Shown here in pieces: positions 1-13,011 of a stretch of 64,000 nucleotides of DNA (position 1 is its first letter; every line of letters starts with the position of its first letter). A program made the position numbers and the translations under genes. The stretch comes from Phanerochaete sordida (taxonomy: Eukaryota > Basidiomycota > Agaricomycetes > Polyporales > Phanerochaetaceae): the NCBI GenBank assembly GCA_019973155.2, contig BPQB01000001.1:1240001-1304000 (forward strand), written 5' to 3'. The notes under the pieces were generated by a model, which was given only the letters and a program-made list of their open reading frames with translations, searched no databases and was not told the origin of the DNA.

Positions 1-1655
1 CATCGCAATGAACCAGCAGGCCCTGGAGAAGCTAGTCAGACTTAAGACGTTGGAAAGATGCGAGTATACTGACTTGAAATCCCTGCCACGGTTCTCAACG
101 CTCGCAGGGAAGGGATAGTCCTCCGGCCAGGTCAGCTTGGAGATGTCCTGGAGGTTGTGGTCAGTTTAGACGCCAGAGAGAAATGATCCGCGGAAATACT
201 CACAAGAAGCATGAAGTAACTGCCCTCGGGGAGCGTGTAACGGACTCCCAGGCGGTCAAAGGCGTCGGCGAGGATAGCTCTTCGCTCGACGTATTCCGCG
301 CACTGCGTCTGCACGAACTTGTGCTTCTCGCACTGCTCGAGGCCCGCGGCGACGGCCTCCTGCATCGGCGAGTTGCTGCAGAACACGATGCGTGTCGTGG
401 CGGCCAGCGTGGGCGAGATAAGCCACGACGGGCCGATGAGCCAGCCGATGCGCCAACCCGTCGCTGAGAACATCTCTAGCAGACGGGTAATTCAGCAACG
501 CGGCTCGGTGGGAGGGCGGGAGGCGACTTACTGCCAGCGGACTCCACCGTAACGGTACGTTCCCACATACCGGGCAGGGTTGCGAAGCGGACGTGCTCCT
601 TGCCGTCAAAGACGAGAGTATCATACTGATAACACACAGGACAAGTTAGCCGAGTGTTTCACGCGATGGCTAGGCAGGCCGGCTTACCACTTCGTCGGAT
701 TGCACAATCAGGTTGAACTCCTCGGCGAGGCCAGCGATCTTGAGCAGCTCCTCCCTGCTGAAGACCTTGCCGATGGGGTTGTGGGGCGTGTTTAGTATGA
801 TCATCTTAGTGCGGGGAGTGATCGCAGCGCTAGCAAGGAACAGCAGTCAGACAAAAGCCACGTCTGCCGATCACCGAACGTACCGCAGCTCGTCGAAGTC
901 GATGTGCCAGTCATCGCTGGTGAGCTTGGGCTTGGAGAGGTCGGGGTGCAGGGGCACGTAGACACACTTTCCGCCGTGGAATACCACAGACGGCAAGTAC
1001 TGGTCGAAGAAGGGCTCGAACATGATGACCTCATCGCCAGGGTTGATGAAGGCGGTAAACATCGCGTACTGGCCTGGCTCGAACGAAGGTTAGCGACTGA
1101 GGAGCGTCAAGCAGACGGCCTGCTTACCTTCGTTGGCACCGCTGGTGACGAGGATCTCGGACTCGACATCAAGCTCCCGTCCGAAGATTGGGCTGTAGTA
1201 GCTCTTGATTGCCTCCCTCAACCGCATGCGGCCCTTCGGATGCGAGTAATGGTTCGCGACGACGGTGGTTAGGGCCTCGCTGGCAGCATCCGTAATCCAC
1301 TGCGGGGGAGCGAAGTTCATGTATCCCTGGCCGAGGTTGATGCAGTCGGCCGGGAGGTTGGCAGCGCTGTAAGTGGCTTGTGAGCGTTCGGATAGACGGC
1401 AAACGATGCAGGAACGTACTTGAAGACGGACCACACATCCTGCGCCAGAGCACGGCCCTCCTCGAGGCGATCCGCTACAGGGATGAGCTGCTTAGCGGGG
1501 GCGCCGTTCGGCTTGGACGCGACACCGTTCTTGTGACCGTTGAGGGCACCCATGATAGTTGTGGAGGACTGCATGCGCCTGTGAGGAGGTGCTGCTTTTA
1601 TAGGTCGCCTGGGAAGGTGTCTCGAGACAGAGGGTAGAAGACGAGTCAGATTCAT
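1..1655 (-). CDS. BNA3: Kynurenine aminotransferase (BNA3-like), 3' end beyond the window
   Basis: This is a fold-type I PLP aminotransferase that converts kynurenine to kynurenate with 2-oxoglutarate. Visible in order are a basic leader (MNLTRLLPSVSRHLPRR), NLPADCINLGQGYMNF, SHPKGRMRLREAI, LVTSGANEG, GDEVIMFEPFFDQYLP, NTPHNPIGKVF, and the PLP-lysine block SAGKMFSATGWRIGW. The Lys codon is split by a 56-nt intron (476-531). The last readable residues, DFKACWFIAM, are typical of the family near its C-terminus, so the gene runs off position 1. I chose the ATG at 1655 because the residues after it look like a mitochondrial presequence. In-frame ATGs at 1574 and 1553 could give a cytosolic form, as yeast BNA3 is found in both places (known for yeast, inferred here). 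At least five introns are present. Confidence 0.9.
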
Positions 1656-2280
1656 CCGACCCGGGAGGCTCGGCGTGGGGTTACAATTATTGTAATTGGG
1701 CGATATAATGCAATAAGCGCCAGACCTCGCGTGCACTCACGCCATGAAACCAGAAACGGTCACCCCTGGTACACACCGCTTGCCCTCCCAGCTCATCGGA
1801 CCAGGGACCCAGATGCGCGGTAGGATGCGCCCCGCTCTCACAGACCGCGGTCAAGGAGGCCCGCGACTTTGGCTCATCTGCGATTTGCGATGCCCCGGAC
1901 CACGCTCTTACAGTGGGTCGGCAGCACAGGGGCAGCCGCAGCCCCGCCTGTGCTGTCTAAGACCGTTTCATGCTATGCCAAATTCCATTTTGTCTAGCTA
2001 TTGTGTTTCCCCAATGCTGTGACTGTGAGCCCCGTCGCTCCTGCCGCGGCACTAGCACCCTGCCATAGCGGATGCCATTGCACCTCCGCCGCGGCACTGT
2101 GCTAACGGCGCACTAGCGTCCGACGAGTCCGCCGCTGCGCGGAGGTAGCGCTTGAATATGACCTGGTCAAACATGGGCACGCGAGGATGTTGTACAATGC
2201 AGTGTGATAAGATTATAAATACAACAGAATCGTCCGGGGAATGCATAAATACCTCTACACGTACACAGCCAGGTATCCAA
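1656..2280. other. Intergenic: upstream of the aminotransferase, downstream of ESA1
   Basis: I find no credible gene here. It must hold the promoter of the aminotransferase and the 3' untranslated region of ESA1. The part at 2040-2150 is very GC-rich and has a short direct repeat, listed separately. Confidence 0.6.
2043..2098. repeat. Short direct repeat GCCGCGGCACT
   Basis: The 11-base word GCCGCGGCACT occurs at 2043-2053 and again at 2088-2098, and a related GGCGCACTAGCG follows near 2113. It lies downstream of the ESA1 stop codon. Function is unknown and it may be chance in GC-rich sequence. Confidence 0.4.
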
Positions 2281-4126
<1,846 letters not shown>

Positions 4127-4363
4127 CGTGGTCCGAGAGAGAGTCCTCTTTCGTCTCTTCGACCCTCTCGAGACTGACTCAACAAAAACGCTGCGTCCGC
4201 GCTTATGACTAAGCACCATCGCATCCAGTGCATTTCCGTTTATGGATACCGCTGTGTTCGCTCCTCTCGAGCCTCACGGTCGTCGTAGGCGGAGTTCTGC
4301 ACACCACAAGAACGTGGGGTACTGGAATCAGCACGAATTCGTCACAAATTGCTCGGATTTACC

Positions 4364-4377
4364 GAGCACATGTGCTC
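4364..4377. repeat. 14-base perfect palindrome
   Basis: GAGCACATGTGCTC is self-complementary and contains the E-box core CACATGTG, a possible site for a bHLH dimer. Around it, ATTTACCGA on the left is matched imperfectly by TCGGTAAAAT on the right. It lies about 240 bases upstream of the ESA1 start. Confidence 0.4.
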
Positions 4378-5698
4378 TTGACGAGCTTCGGTAAAATCTG
4401 CCATTTCTATTAGGACACATCGTCAAGAGTTTGTGTGGCCTGAGTCAAATACATGCCCTGGATGACGCATTATTATCGCCGCCCAAGGTACTCGAGAACG
4501 TAGATAACACTTGAGCAGGAGATGCCAAGGCTCCGATAAACGGCCAACGACACAGAAGCACAACAGACATACGGGCGGTCCACCACGTCGAGTCGCCGAC
4601 CAACGTCTGTCAGGGATGGCGCGACATGCCACAGACTACCGGCGGAGCGAGCATATTGCACATGCGCCCAAACGCCAGAAGTTGAGGTGATTTCCACCGA
4701 CAGATTGCACATGCGATTTATTGGCGACGTGCCTGCGGGTACAATCTTACCGCCGGCACCGTATGGCTACCGACGTTCCAGACAGCGACCGTATGCAATA
4801 GCGTGAGCCAATGCGACGAGGGTAGAAGGGCCAAGACAAACTGCGATAGGAGCAGCCGGTCCCGACCAGGCCGCAGGCGATGGGAGGCAAGGCGGGTGCA
4901 GTGCAGGGCCCCCGACGCGGGAGCAGACGGTAACTGCCACTCGACGTGGCCACGGCGGGTGAGCGTATCGCGAAGGGCGGGAGCCTTCTGTTTGCAGGCC
5001 TGAGGCTTCGAAAATGGCCCGTAAACGTGTCACCGAGTTACATCGGATCCTTGCAAGTCATTTGACACTCCATGCGGCGAATGGAGGACGCGACGGGATT
5101 AACGGGCACCCTACAGCTTCTCTGCTGCAAGGTATAGCTGTGAGAGGCGGTAGATCAGTGAGCGTGGCGTCCGGTGTCGACTATTGCCACGGGAAGCTGC
5201 GAGAACTGTGCACGCAGTTCTACGAACCGACCATAGCCATGATATCACCATGAATGCCGAGGCCTTGGTTTGTATTGTGAGAGGCGTTCCCGACCCCTTC
5301 GTGGGTGTACGGCATATGCATTGAAAGATAGACCAGGTCCTTTCCATATGAGCCAGAACTGGTCGTCGACGGCCCTCTAAACCCCCATGAGGCTATCAAG
5401 CAGAATTCAGCGCGTGCGCAGCAAAGCTCGACGCGAAAGGAACTCGGATTGCCACGGACCCTGGTTCGAGGGTGCATCTTCGGCGGCTCGACGACATACC
5501 TCGGTTATGATCTATGAGAGAAACACGAGTCAGCGTCCAGAGATATGATCGCCCTCCGGCAGGACCATTGGGCGCGCAGCCCCGCGGACCAGCAAACGCG
5601 TCGCAATCTACATGAAGTTGAGTCAGACGACTTTGAAATCGGTAGAAGCAGAGGCATGCGAACCAAGCCTTCTAGTCAAGTGACTCGTGTGTTCAAGC

Positions 5699-5807
5699 AC
5701 AGCACCTCGCTCTTCGGTGCTGTTGTCCGTCGCGGCGAACCACGCTAGATGGCCAAAATCAGGTATTTTCTCCCATAGGATGATGGCGCATTGGCAGCGA
5801 TCCTATG
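5699..5807. repeat. Two small inverted repeats
   Basis: ACAGCACC at 5699-5706 pairs with GGTGCTGT at 5716-5723 across a 9-base loop. CATAGGAT at 5774-5781 pairs with ATCCTATG at 5800-5807 across 18 bases. Both stems are 8 bp and lie in sequence without a gene. Stems this short could be chance. Confidence 0.3.
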
Positions 5808-6849
5808 CCGGAAAGTTGCCAGTGAAACAAGCTTAAGACGAGGAAGAGATGAAATAGTCCAGAGCTCTACTGACTATTCTTGGAGCCAGCTGCGCCTCAG
5901 AGGCCGCCGCTCGGCATGCAGCATTCAGTTCCACGAGTGAGCACGGTGGCCATCCAGGCACGTCAGAGTCAAAGTTAACACGCAGGAAAGAGGCTAGCGC
6001 CAAACTTTATTCGCGAGAAATCCTCGGTGCCGTTATCTTATCAGATACTCAATATGGACCTGACTATCTCCCCTCACATGACGATCGTGCGCGCTCCGTC
6101 CCCGCCCCTTCTCCCCGCTAACCACCACGACGCGTGAACCACGCCGACCCTCCCTCTGTCCACGCGTTCGAGAAGGCGTACCCGCATGAAACGGCGCGTG
6201 GCAAGAGACCCTTCGAGGAAGCCTACGTGCTCAAATACCGCATATCGTGCGCCAACTGCCAAACAGTATCTAATATTATGCTTTGCTCATGACCCTGTGG
6301 CAATTCGTCTAGTAGACGGAGCGCGAAAATAACAGCGCCTCAACCATGCGGTCATTCGATGTTCTTGACCAGCATAGGACGCTCTCCTTGCCTTCTAAAC
6401 TCAATGGAAGATAGAGGGCGCGCTGTTATTGGCTCCTGGACGCATTACAAGCTCACTCCGTACCGAAACTCGACCGTCGTCGTCCCGAAACATAACCGCC
6501 ACGGCGCAACGCTGCCCGTACGTACCTGTGCGTCCATGTGGACTGAATAGCTGGGGTAACCCACTTCTTCGACGCAGCCCACGTCTTCCAGAATCCTCTC
6601 TATCATCTACCCCGCAAAGCTGGGGTTGAATTGTCCGAGCATTCGAAGACGTTTTGCCACATTGCTGTCAGTGCCAAAGCACCTTCTCAAGTTGGATGTT
6701 TACTCCCTTCGGACTCACTGCCGGACGATAATCCTTCGTCGTCATCGGGAGCGATTTGTACCTCGGGCCAGGCGCGAATGCGCACCTGGCGGGCGGTATG
6801 CCGAGTTCGTGAGGTTCCTAGAAGCCAGGACGTAGCGCGGTCCACAGCA

Positions 6850-6857
6850 TATATAAA
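6850..6857 (+). promoter_or_regulatory. TATA box of the ferric reductase gene
   Basis: TATATAAA lies 57 bases before the ATG at 6914 on the same strand, in otherwise GC-rich sequence. A consensus TATA box suggests a regulated gene, which would suit an iron- or copper-responsive reductase (inference). Confidence 0.6.
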
Positions 6858-6913
6858 CCTCCCGCCGGTAGACCTGGTGGCCGCCAGGTTATCCTCGCAC
6901 ATCTTCTCGAGCA

Positions 6914-9274
6914 ATGACCTGGTTCACCAGATCCTTCGCGCTCGCCCCCCGCTTCAGTCCCACCGCGGCTGACTTGGCCCTAAAAGCCGAGGAGCAGAGG
7001 AAATACGTCAAGGATCTGTGGATCTTCCTCGCTAGCGTCGTCGCCTTTCTGACCGCAGTTCGTGCGGTGCGACTCGCCCTCTCGCTAGCTATTCGCCCTC
7101 GCTCCACTACGCCCCAGCCGTCGGAGAAGCACGACCCTGAGGCCGCACACGCACGGCACAATGGCAGAGTCTCTCTCAGACGACTGCCCATGGCTCTCGC
7201 ATCGGTATTCAGGGTCGTCGCATTCCGCTTGAATATCCCCATTGGCCCAGGGTCTGTCGCCTCGGTCACCGAGCTGACCTTCGTCCTCGGCTACATCGCA
7301 ACGATGTTGATCATCCTGTTGATCAACAGTGAGTGGTCCATATTATCTATTCTAATTTCGAGCTAATCGCATCGTGACGACAGCCAACGACCTGGATACG
7401 TGGTTCTACGAGGATCGGGCTGCCCACTTGGCCTCTTGCCAACTACCGCTCATAGTCGCGCTGGCCGGCAAGAACAATATCATCTCATGTAAGCATCGTC
7501 TTGTCTCCATCCGATATCGATATTGAGTATATTCCAGGGCTCACTGGAGTCAGCCACGAAAAGGTGCAAATATCTCTACTTTTATGTGCTCGCCAACTAA
7601 TAAATGGCATCTTTGGACAGCTGAATATTCTTCACCGAGCTGCCGCGAGGACATGCCTGATGTTCTTGTGGTTACATGCGATTGCACGTGCTTCGGCCGG
7701 GTATGTGAAGATCGTGGCATCTGTGCGTGTGCTTCACGCTGATTCTCCACCAGACTACCTGAGCAGTTCGACTTCACACATGGCTGGATGCGATGGGGTG
7801 CGCTGGGTCTGACGGCGTTTACTCTGGCCGCCATTCTTTCGCTGCGGCCAATCCGGAACGCCTTCTTCGAGTTCTTCCTGATCTCGCACATCGTCCTCAT
7901 TGGGCAAGTTACCGTCACTGGGTTTCTCTGTCCTGCACTGACAGCTATCGCAGGATCTTCCTGATCGCTGGATTCCTGCATACGCGTCACCCAGGGTACG
8001 TACCAATGACCCCACGTGCGGACATGTGCTGACCCGCCCGTGCAGTTTCGGCGAGTACGTCTGGCCTGCGCTCGTCGTCTGGGCGTTTGACCGGGTCCTC
8101 CGTGGCGGGCGCCTCGTGTGGAACAACCGCTTCGGGCTCTCGAAGCAGAAGCACCACTGCACCGCGACGGCCGAGCTCATATCTGCAGACACGGTCCGCC
8201 TCACGCTCCGCAGATGCTTCAAATGGAAGCCGGGCCAACACGCCTATGTGATCCTCCCGACCGTCAGCAGCCTCCCCACTGAGGCCCATCCCTTCACCAT
8301 CGCCAGCATCCCCGAGTCGCTCGACGCCCCAGATGAGTCGAAGGAGCGAGACGTCGTCTTCCTCATCCGGGCCCGGGAGGGGTTCACCGGTCGTCTCAGA
8401 GAGCTTGCGGTGAACGGTGCTACCACCGTTCCTGCCCTCGTGGATGGTCCATACGGATGCCCACCTGATCTGACACGCTTCTCAACGTCGATCCTCGTTG
8501 CGGGTGAGCAGTGCTTCGTGTGAGACAACGTTGATTGCTGAGAACCTCCCCTTGCAGGCGGCTCTGGTGTTTCATACACTCTGCCTTTGCTGCTCAATCT
8601 GGTTCGGTGGGTCCCCGCCCTCCTCCGAAGTTCCTTATATGCTTACGAACATGCCCTTCAGTCAAGCCAAGTTGGGAAAGTCCGCTGTCCGGAGGGTCGT
8701 GTTTGTCTGGTCTGTTCGTGAGGCAGGTGAGTGGAGCCGCTCTAAAATCCAGTGTCTGCGGATATTTACGGTACCGTGCCTTCAGACCATGTTAGGTGGA
8801 TATCGCAAGTACTGGGTGACGCGTTGATGGCCGCACAATCCACTGGGCTGGCGGTAGATCCGCGAGTGTACATCACTGGCTCTACCCCTCCTACGCCCCC
8901 TCTGCCAGTCGTAGGCTACTCCGACTCCGACCGGGGAAGCGTCAACATCGAGTCCCCGATCTCCGAAAAGGACGTGAAAATGTCCCTGCCCGCATACTCC
9001 GCCCTGCGCATTCTGCACGGTCGCCCGAGTATCCGCAAGGTCCTTCAGGAGGAGATCAGCGCGTCTGCTGGTCCTGTCTCGGTCGACGGTGAGCCGCTCT
9101 TCCTGCGAACGTAATGGGAAGTGTGCTGATTGCGCCTACGCAGTTGCCGGGCCCTCTGGACTCTCCCAGTCCGTTGCACAGGCTTTGGCTTCTGACATCA
9201 CGAGCTCGATGGGTGTCCTCCGCGGTGCGCCCTCGGTCAGCCTGCATGTCGAGACGTTCGGCATGACTCGATGA
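6914..9274 (+). CDS. Ferric/cupric reductase, FRE family
   Basis: Plasma-membrane metalloreductase that passes electrons from NADPH through FAD and two hemes to extracellular ferric or cupric ions. About 600 residues in roughly nine exons. The membrane part has helices around FLASVVAFLTAV, ELTFVLGYIATMLIILL and GWMRWGALGLTAFTLAA. Heme histidine pairs are in NILHRAAARTCLMFLWLHA (13 apart) and LISHIVLIGIFLIAGFLHTR (14 apart). The FAD motif is AHPFTIASI, with HAYVIL just before it. The nucleotide site is AGGSGVSYTLPLLL, and the C-terminal part has VAGPSGLSQSVAQAL. ITGS plus a Ser/Pro/Asp-rich insert sits in the NADPH lobe. The ATG at 6914 fits the TATA box. The substrate metal cannot be told from sequence, and an Fe-uptake oxidase partner is not in this window. 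Confidence 0.9.
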
Positions 9275-9651
9275 TACTATGCTCGTGCGCATCACCTCCC
9301 GTTCTGTATCCATAGACGATTCCTTGTAGTATGCCCGGTGTGTATCGACATGCTTTGCCGTCTGCTCGCCTCAGAGGCTATGTGCAAAGCGTGGCTGCGG
9401 CAGCCAACGCAGCGACTGCCGTTTTGGGAGGCGATGGCAATCTGCTGCTTCTTCGCTCTTTGGGTTACGTCTTGACAGGTCTCGAAGCTCTGTCACATTC
9501 ACTGCAGCTGCCAGCTATATCTGAGTTCACCGCCTCCGGAAACGCATGTTCTCCTCGTTCCCCCTCTTCCTCCTGCCTTGTCCTCGTCTCATTCCAGACC
9601 CCGTTCGACACGCTCTTTCTCGTACTCTCTCCTGCAAAGCTCGATAGCGCT
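9275..9651. other. Intergenic and 5' leader of the SR protein gene
   Basis: Follows the reductase stop codon. From an ATG at 9331 the frame stays open for 107 codons into the SR protein start, but the sequence resembles no family and SR proteins normally begin just before their first RRM. I treat it as promoter and leader. Confidence 0.5.
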
Positions 9652-11228
9652 ATGGCACCAGCCAGTGTCTACATTGGCGGTAAGCCTGGCTCTATGCGCT
9701 GCCTTTAAAATTCAATCTCACCCAACCTCGGAACAGGCCTGCCGGACGAAATAACTCACACAGAACTTAACGACGTACGTGTGCATCTGAACGATACCAC
9801 CGAACTGCGTCGAACTCGGCGCATATAACCAGCATCTATCCATCTACGTCAAAGTCTCTGCGCTGAATGTACATAAAGGTATGTGGTGGTGGACATCCTA
9901 CAAGTATCCACATCGCTGATTCCAGCACTTGGAAGGATACACATTTGTCGAATTCGAGTCAGAAACGGTACGTCTTCATCCTTGCGAGCGACCAGTTTCG
10001 TGCTAGAAGGACTATACAGGACGCCTCGGTGAGAACATACTATACCATATGGTCATAGTAAACTCAGTGAAGGCGAATCCAGGACTTTGTCGCTGCTTAC
10101 GCCAATCAGCTCTTCATGGGGACCAGTAAGAGCACCCAATGTATGCACTCATTTGACAGACTTCTCACAATTCTAGGCTGCAAAATACAGCTTGCGAAAC
10201 AACCTCGCCGTCAATCCAAAGTCATCGGTCTGCCGCGCTCACCTGAAACAAGCCACACTCAAGAAATGCGGTTCGTTGTCCCCCCTACATTCCCTTTAGA
10301 AAATGAGTGACTATATGCGCATATATGCAGACAGACCTCGGACGGTAGTCGAGTACGCTACCCCGTAGTCGTCCACAATCTCAATCCGCAAACGTGCTGG
10401 CAGGTATGATGCCTCCTTGTGACACCCTAATGGTCTCATCTAACGTATACCAGGAGCTGAAGGACTTCGGTCGTCGCACTGGAAGCACTGTCGCTTTTTG
10501 CGACATAGACCGTACTAACCGGCGCAGAGGGTGAGTCAAACCCTCAAGTCACTCGATCTTCAAACATAGGCCCACGCATCGTTAGGTTTCTCGAGTACTA
10601 TACTCAAGGAGACGCAGATCGCGTTGTGAAACAGCTCGATGGCCAAGAGCTGCTTGGTCACCGAGTCACGCTCAGTAGCTATGTCAGTCTACCTGCAACC
10701 TTCATGAACTTCGCATTAACATCGTGGCAGGGCAAGAAGACACTCAAGGAAGCGCATGCACGATCGAGTCGCTCACGATCTCCAATAGCAAGCAAAGACG
10801 TGATGAGCGGAGTTGCTGGGCCCCCCGCTCGATCTCGTTCGCCAGTGCCAGCCACAAATCGACCTGCCCACTTCCGAGGTCGCTCGCGCTCCCCTTTCGA
10901 AATGTCCCGCCACAGCAACGCACCCCAGAGGCACACTTGCTACCCTCCTCGCCGACATGACCATCTGCACGACAGCTCACGCAAATTCTATCCGAATGGG
11001 CACAGCACTGCTTACCCTCCGCGGCACGACAAGAACCACACTCGCTTCTCCACCGAGGAGTCGGCGTACGAACGGATGCCAAGTCATTCGCGCTCACCGA
11101 CGAGGACACGGCGTGCGCCCGACTATTACGACGATCTGAGTTACATGTCTGACGAGCGCAGGTTGCGCATAGACCGACTGGCCGACGAGTGGTCGTCGTA
11201 TAACCGCATGACACCTTCTAGGTTCTGA
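9652..11228 (+). CDS. SR splicing factor with two RRMs (Srp2/SRSF1 type)
   Basis: Nuclear pre-mRNA splicing factor. The start at 9652 gives MAPASVYIGGLPDEITHTEL, with RNP2 (VYIGGL) beginning six residues in. Hand-joined exons are 9652-9679, 9737-9774, 9833-9878 and 9936 onward, giving RNP1 as KGYTFVEF. The second domain (VVVHNLNPQTCWQELKDFG) is the SR-type pseudo-RRM. Its CWQELKD corresponds to the family heptapeptide SWQDLKD and is interrupted by an intron after CWQ. The C-terminal third is an RS region (SSRSRSPIAS, ARSRSP, GRSRSPF, SHSRSP) ending in NRMTPSRF. The pseudo-RRM separates it from single-RRM SR proteins. Several tiny exons make automatic prediction error-prone. Srp1/Npl3-type proteins are the alternative. 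Confidence 0.82.
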
Positions 11229-11380
11229 CGCATCAGAACCGTTTGCACGACTTTGTTTCTTCCTACACGTCCCGCTATGCACTCCGCTTCTCGAGCACGA
11301 TACCCAGACTCTATATTTTCAGGACGGAGCACCCCATGTATTATTGCAGACCCGCGCACGCTGTCGCTAGCGCATGTAGA

Positions 11381-12838
11381 TTATTTCCGCTTGCCCTTGT
11401 AAAACTCGAGGAAGGCCACCTTGTCCTCCCAGCCGAGCCCGACGCGCTTCATCTTTCCGATCTGCGCGATGAGCGCTGCGCACGCCTCGCTCAACACGTC
11501 GTCGTTCTTGCTCCCGGGCGCCGCGAACTCGCTCGCGAGGAAGGCGCCAGAGCTCGGTGACTCCGAGGGCGCGAGCAGGCGGATGGAGAGCGTCAGTGGA
11601 AGAAGGGTGCTCGCGAGCTGGAAGATGTGGGGGAGAGGGTTGAGCATGTTGGACGGGATGGAGTGCGAGAGCGTGGGTGTCAGCGCCGTCGGTGGGTCAT
11701 ATCTGAGGGCGTGTTAGTACGCTGAGGGTGTGATGTGGTGGGGTACCTACCTGACACACATGATAAACACTTGGAAGTCCTTGACGGGGAGCGTCGTTCG
11801 CGGAAATACGTTAGAGAAGCGGAGGAGGCCTCTCCCATTGCTGGCCGTGCACTCGGGAAACACGACGACAGGTCTATCAGCCTTGCTCCGGATATCCTCG
11901 AACGAGCTGTACTTTCCGGCTTGTTCTCGCGTTAGAGGTACAGACCCTGTTGCAGCCAAAGCGCCAAATAGAGACACGCTGCGGAATCCGACGATGCTTG
12001 AACGAGGGGTAGGGGTGCGGGTGGACGGAGAAGAGATGGCCGCAGAGCCTGTGCCGGTGCGGCGCCCTGGTTTCACTGAAAGCGGGCTCGACGCTTGGGA
12101 GGTCGCAGGTAGGTCAACGGGTTCAGAAACCGGCAGTAAGAATATTGGGTTGAAACTGGCGGGGTGTCAATGAACTGTTGTTGGTGAGGCGGTAGCGCGG
12201 GGAGCATACCGGAATGCCAGCCAGAGAAGTTCTATCCACGATGCCCAGTTTGAGACAATGACATCTCCTGCCTTCGGACTCCAGCTTTCAGGCCCCTTGG
12301 ACCCCCGAAGTCTATGATATAGTCCCGTAAGCCTGGCTGCCAAAAGCGCGCTGCAGACCACTCACGCTCGCTTTCGCGTCACAACTTCCACCGGTATCCA
12401 CCATACGCCGACGAGCAAGAGAACCGAGCGCGCAATTACAGCTGTCAAGGCATGAGATACTGCGCGGTACAGCGGGGGGACGGGAGTCTGCGTGTCCGAG
12501 TCAACGTCGGCTAGATATCGACTGCGAGAAATTCGGGACACGCACCAGGAGTGTGCATACTCCTCCGACCAGAAGCGCGTACAACAACCCGAGCGCGAGA
12601 ACGAGTGCAGTTCTTATCAAGCCAAGGGCATATCCGACGGGGAGTAGTGCTGTGGCAAGAATGTCCGCGCTGACTGGCGGGACTGGGGTGAGGAAGGGCT
12701 GTTCCGGTTGAGAGTCGCGTGTGGGGTTGTGCAGGATGGTACACACCTGGATGCCGGTTCCAGGGTCCTAATTGATGTTTAGCCTGGGTCGCTGCGCGTC
12801 GAGGACATGCTTACCCGGAAGGCGGAGAACTTTTCCAT
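11381..12838 (-). CDS. LOA1: Lysophosphatidic acid acyltransferase, LOA1/Vps66-like
   Basis: PlsC-type acyltransferase expected at the ER and lipid droplets, acylating lysophosphatidic acid with oleoyl-CoA (function known for yeast Loa1). The start is MEKFSAFR at 12838. A strongly hydrophobic segment follows (ALGLIRTALVLALGLLYALL), then GVWWIPVEVVTRKR and GDVIVSNWASWIELLWLAFRY, where the usual HX4D box is replaced by NWASWIE as expected for this branch. Next come SKADRPVVVFPECTASNGRG (the substrate block, normally FPEGT-like) and the C-terminal MLNPLPHIFQLASTLLPLT. It ends GKRK. Four or more short introns. The gene is head-to-head with the FYVE-RING gene at 13012. Confidence 0.78.
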
Positions 12839-13011
12839 GCGAGCTGGCGACGGCGGACGCAGAGTCGGGAGCGCCACAACGGAGCGCACACCACGCGCAG
12901 CGCAGGCGCCGGGATGTAATCAGCTGGCGCTAAGGACGCCGAACGCGAAATTGACCGTAACGTCCACCGCGGACGCACTCCCCAGTCCTCTCCTATCTCC
13001 CCGTGGCGAGC
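12839..13011. promoter_or_regulatory. 173-bp divergent promoter, LOA1 and FYVE-RING gene
   Basis: Only 173 bases separate the two start codons, so both 5' leaders and promoters must overlap. No TATA box is visible. Shared control of a phospholipid enzyme and a phosphoinositide-reading protein is possible but is an inference from position alone. Confidence 0.55.

Larger units (their letters stand above)
4127..6849. other. Long gene-poor interval
   Basis: About 2.7 kb without a convincing coding region. Open frames are under 90 codons and resemble no family I know. There are no transposase motifs or long terminal repeats that I can see. It contains a perfect 14-base palindrome (4364-4377) and two small inverted repeats (5699-5723 and 5774-5807). 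It includes the 5' region of ESA1 and the upstream region of the ferric reductase. A non-coding RNA or a lineage-specific short gene cannot be excluded. Confidence 0.5.
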
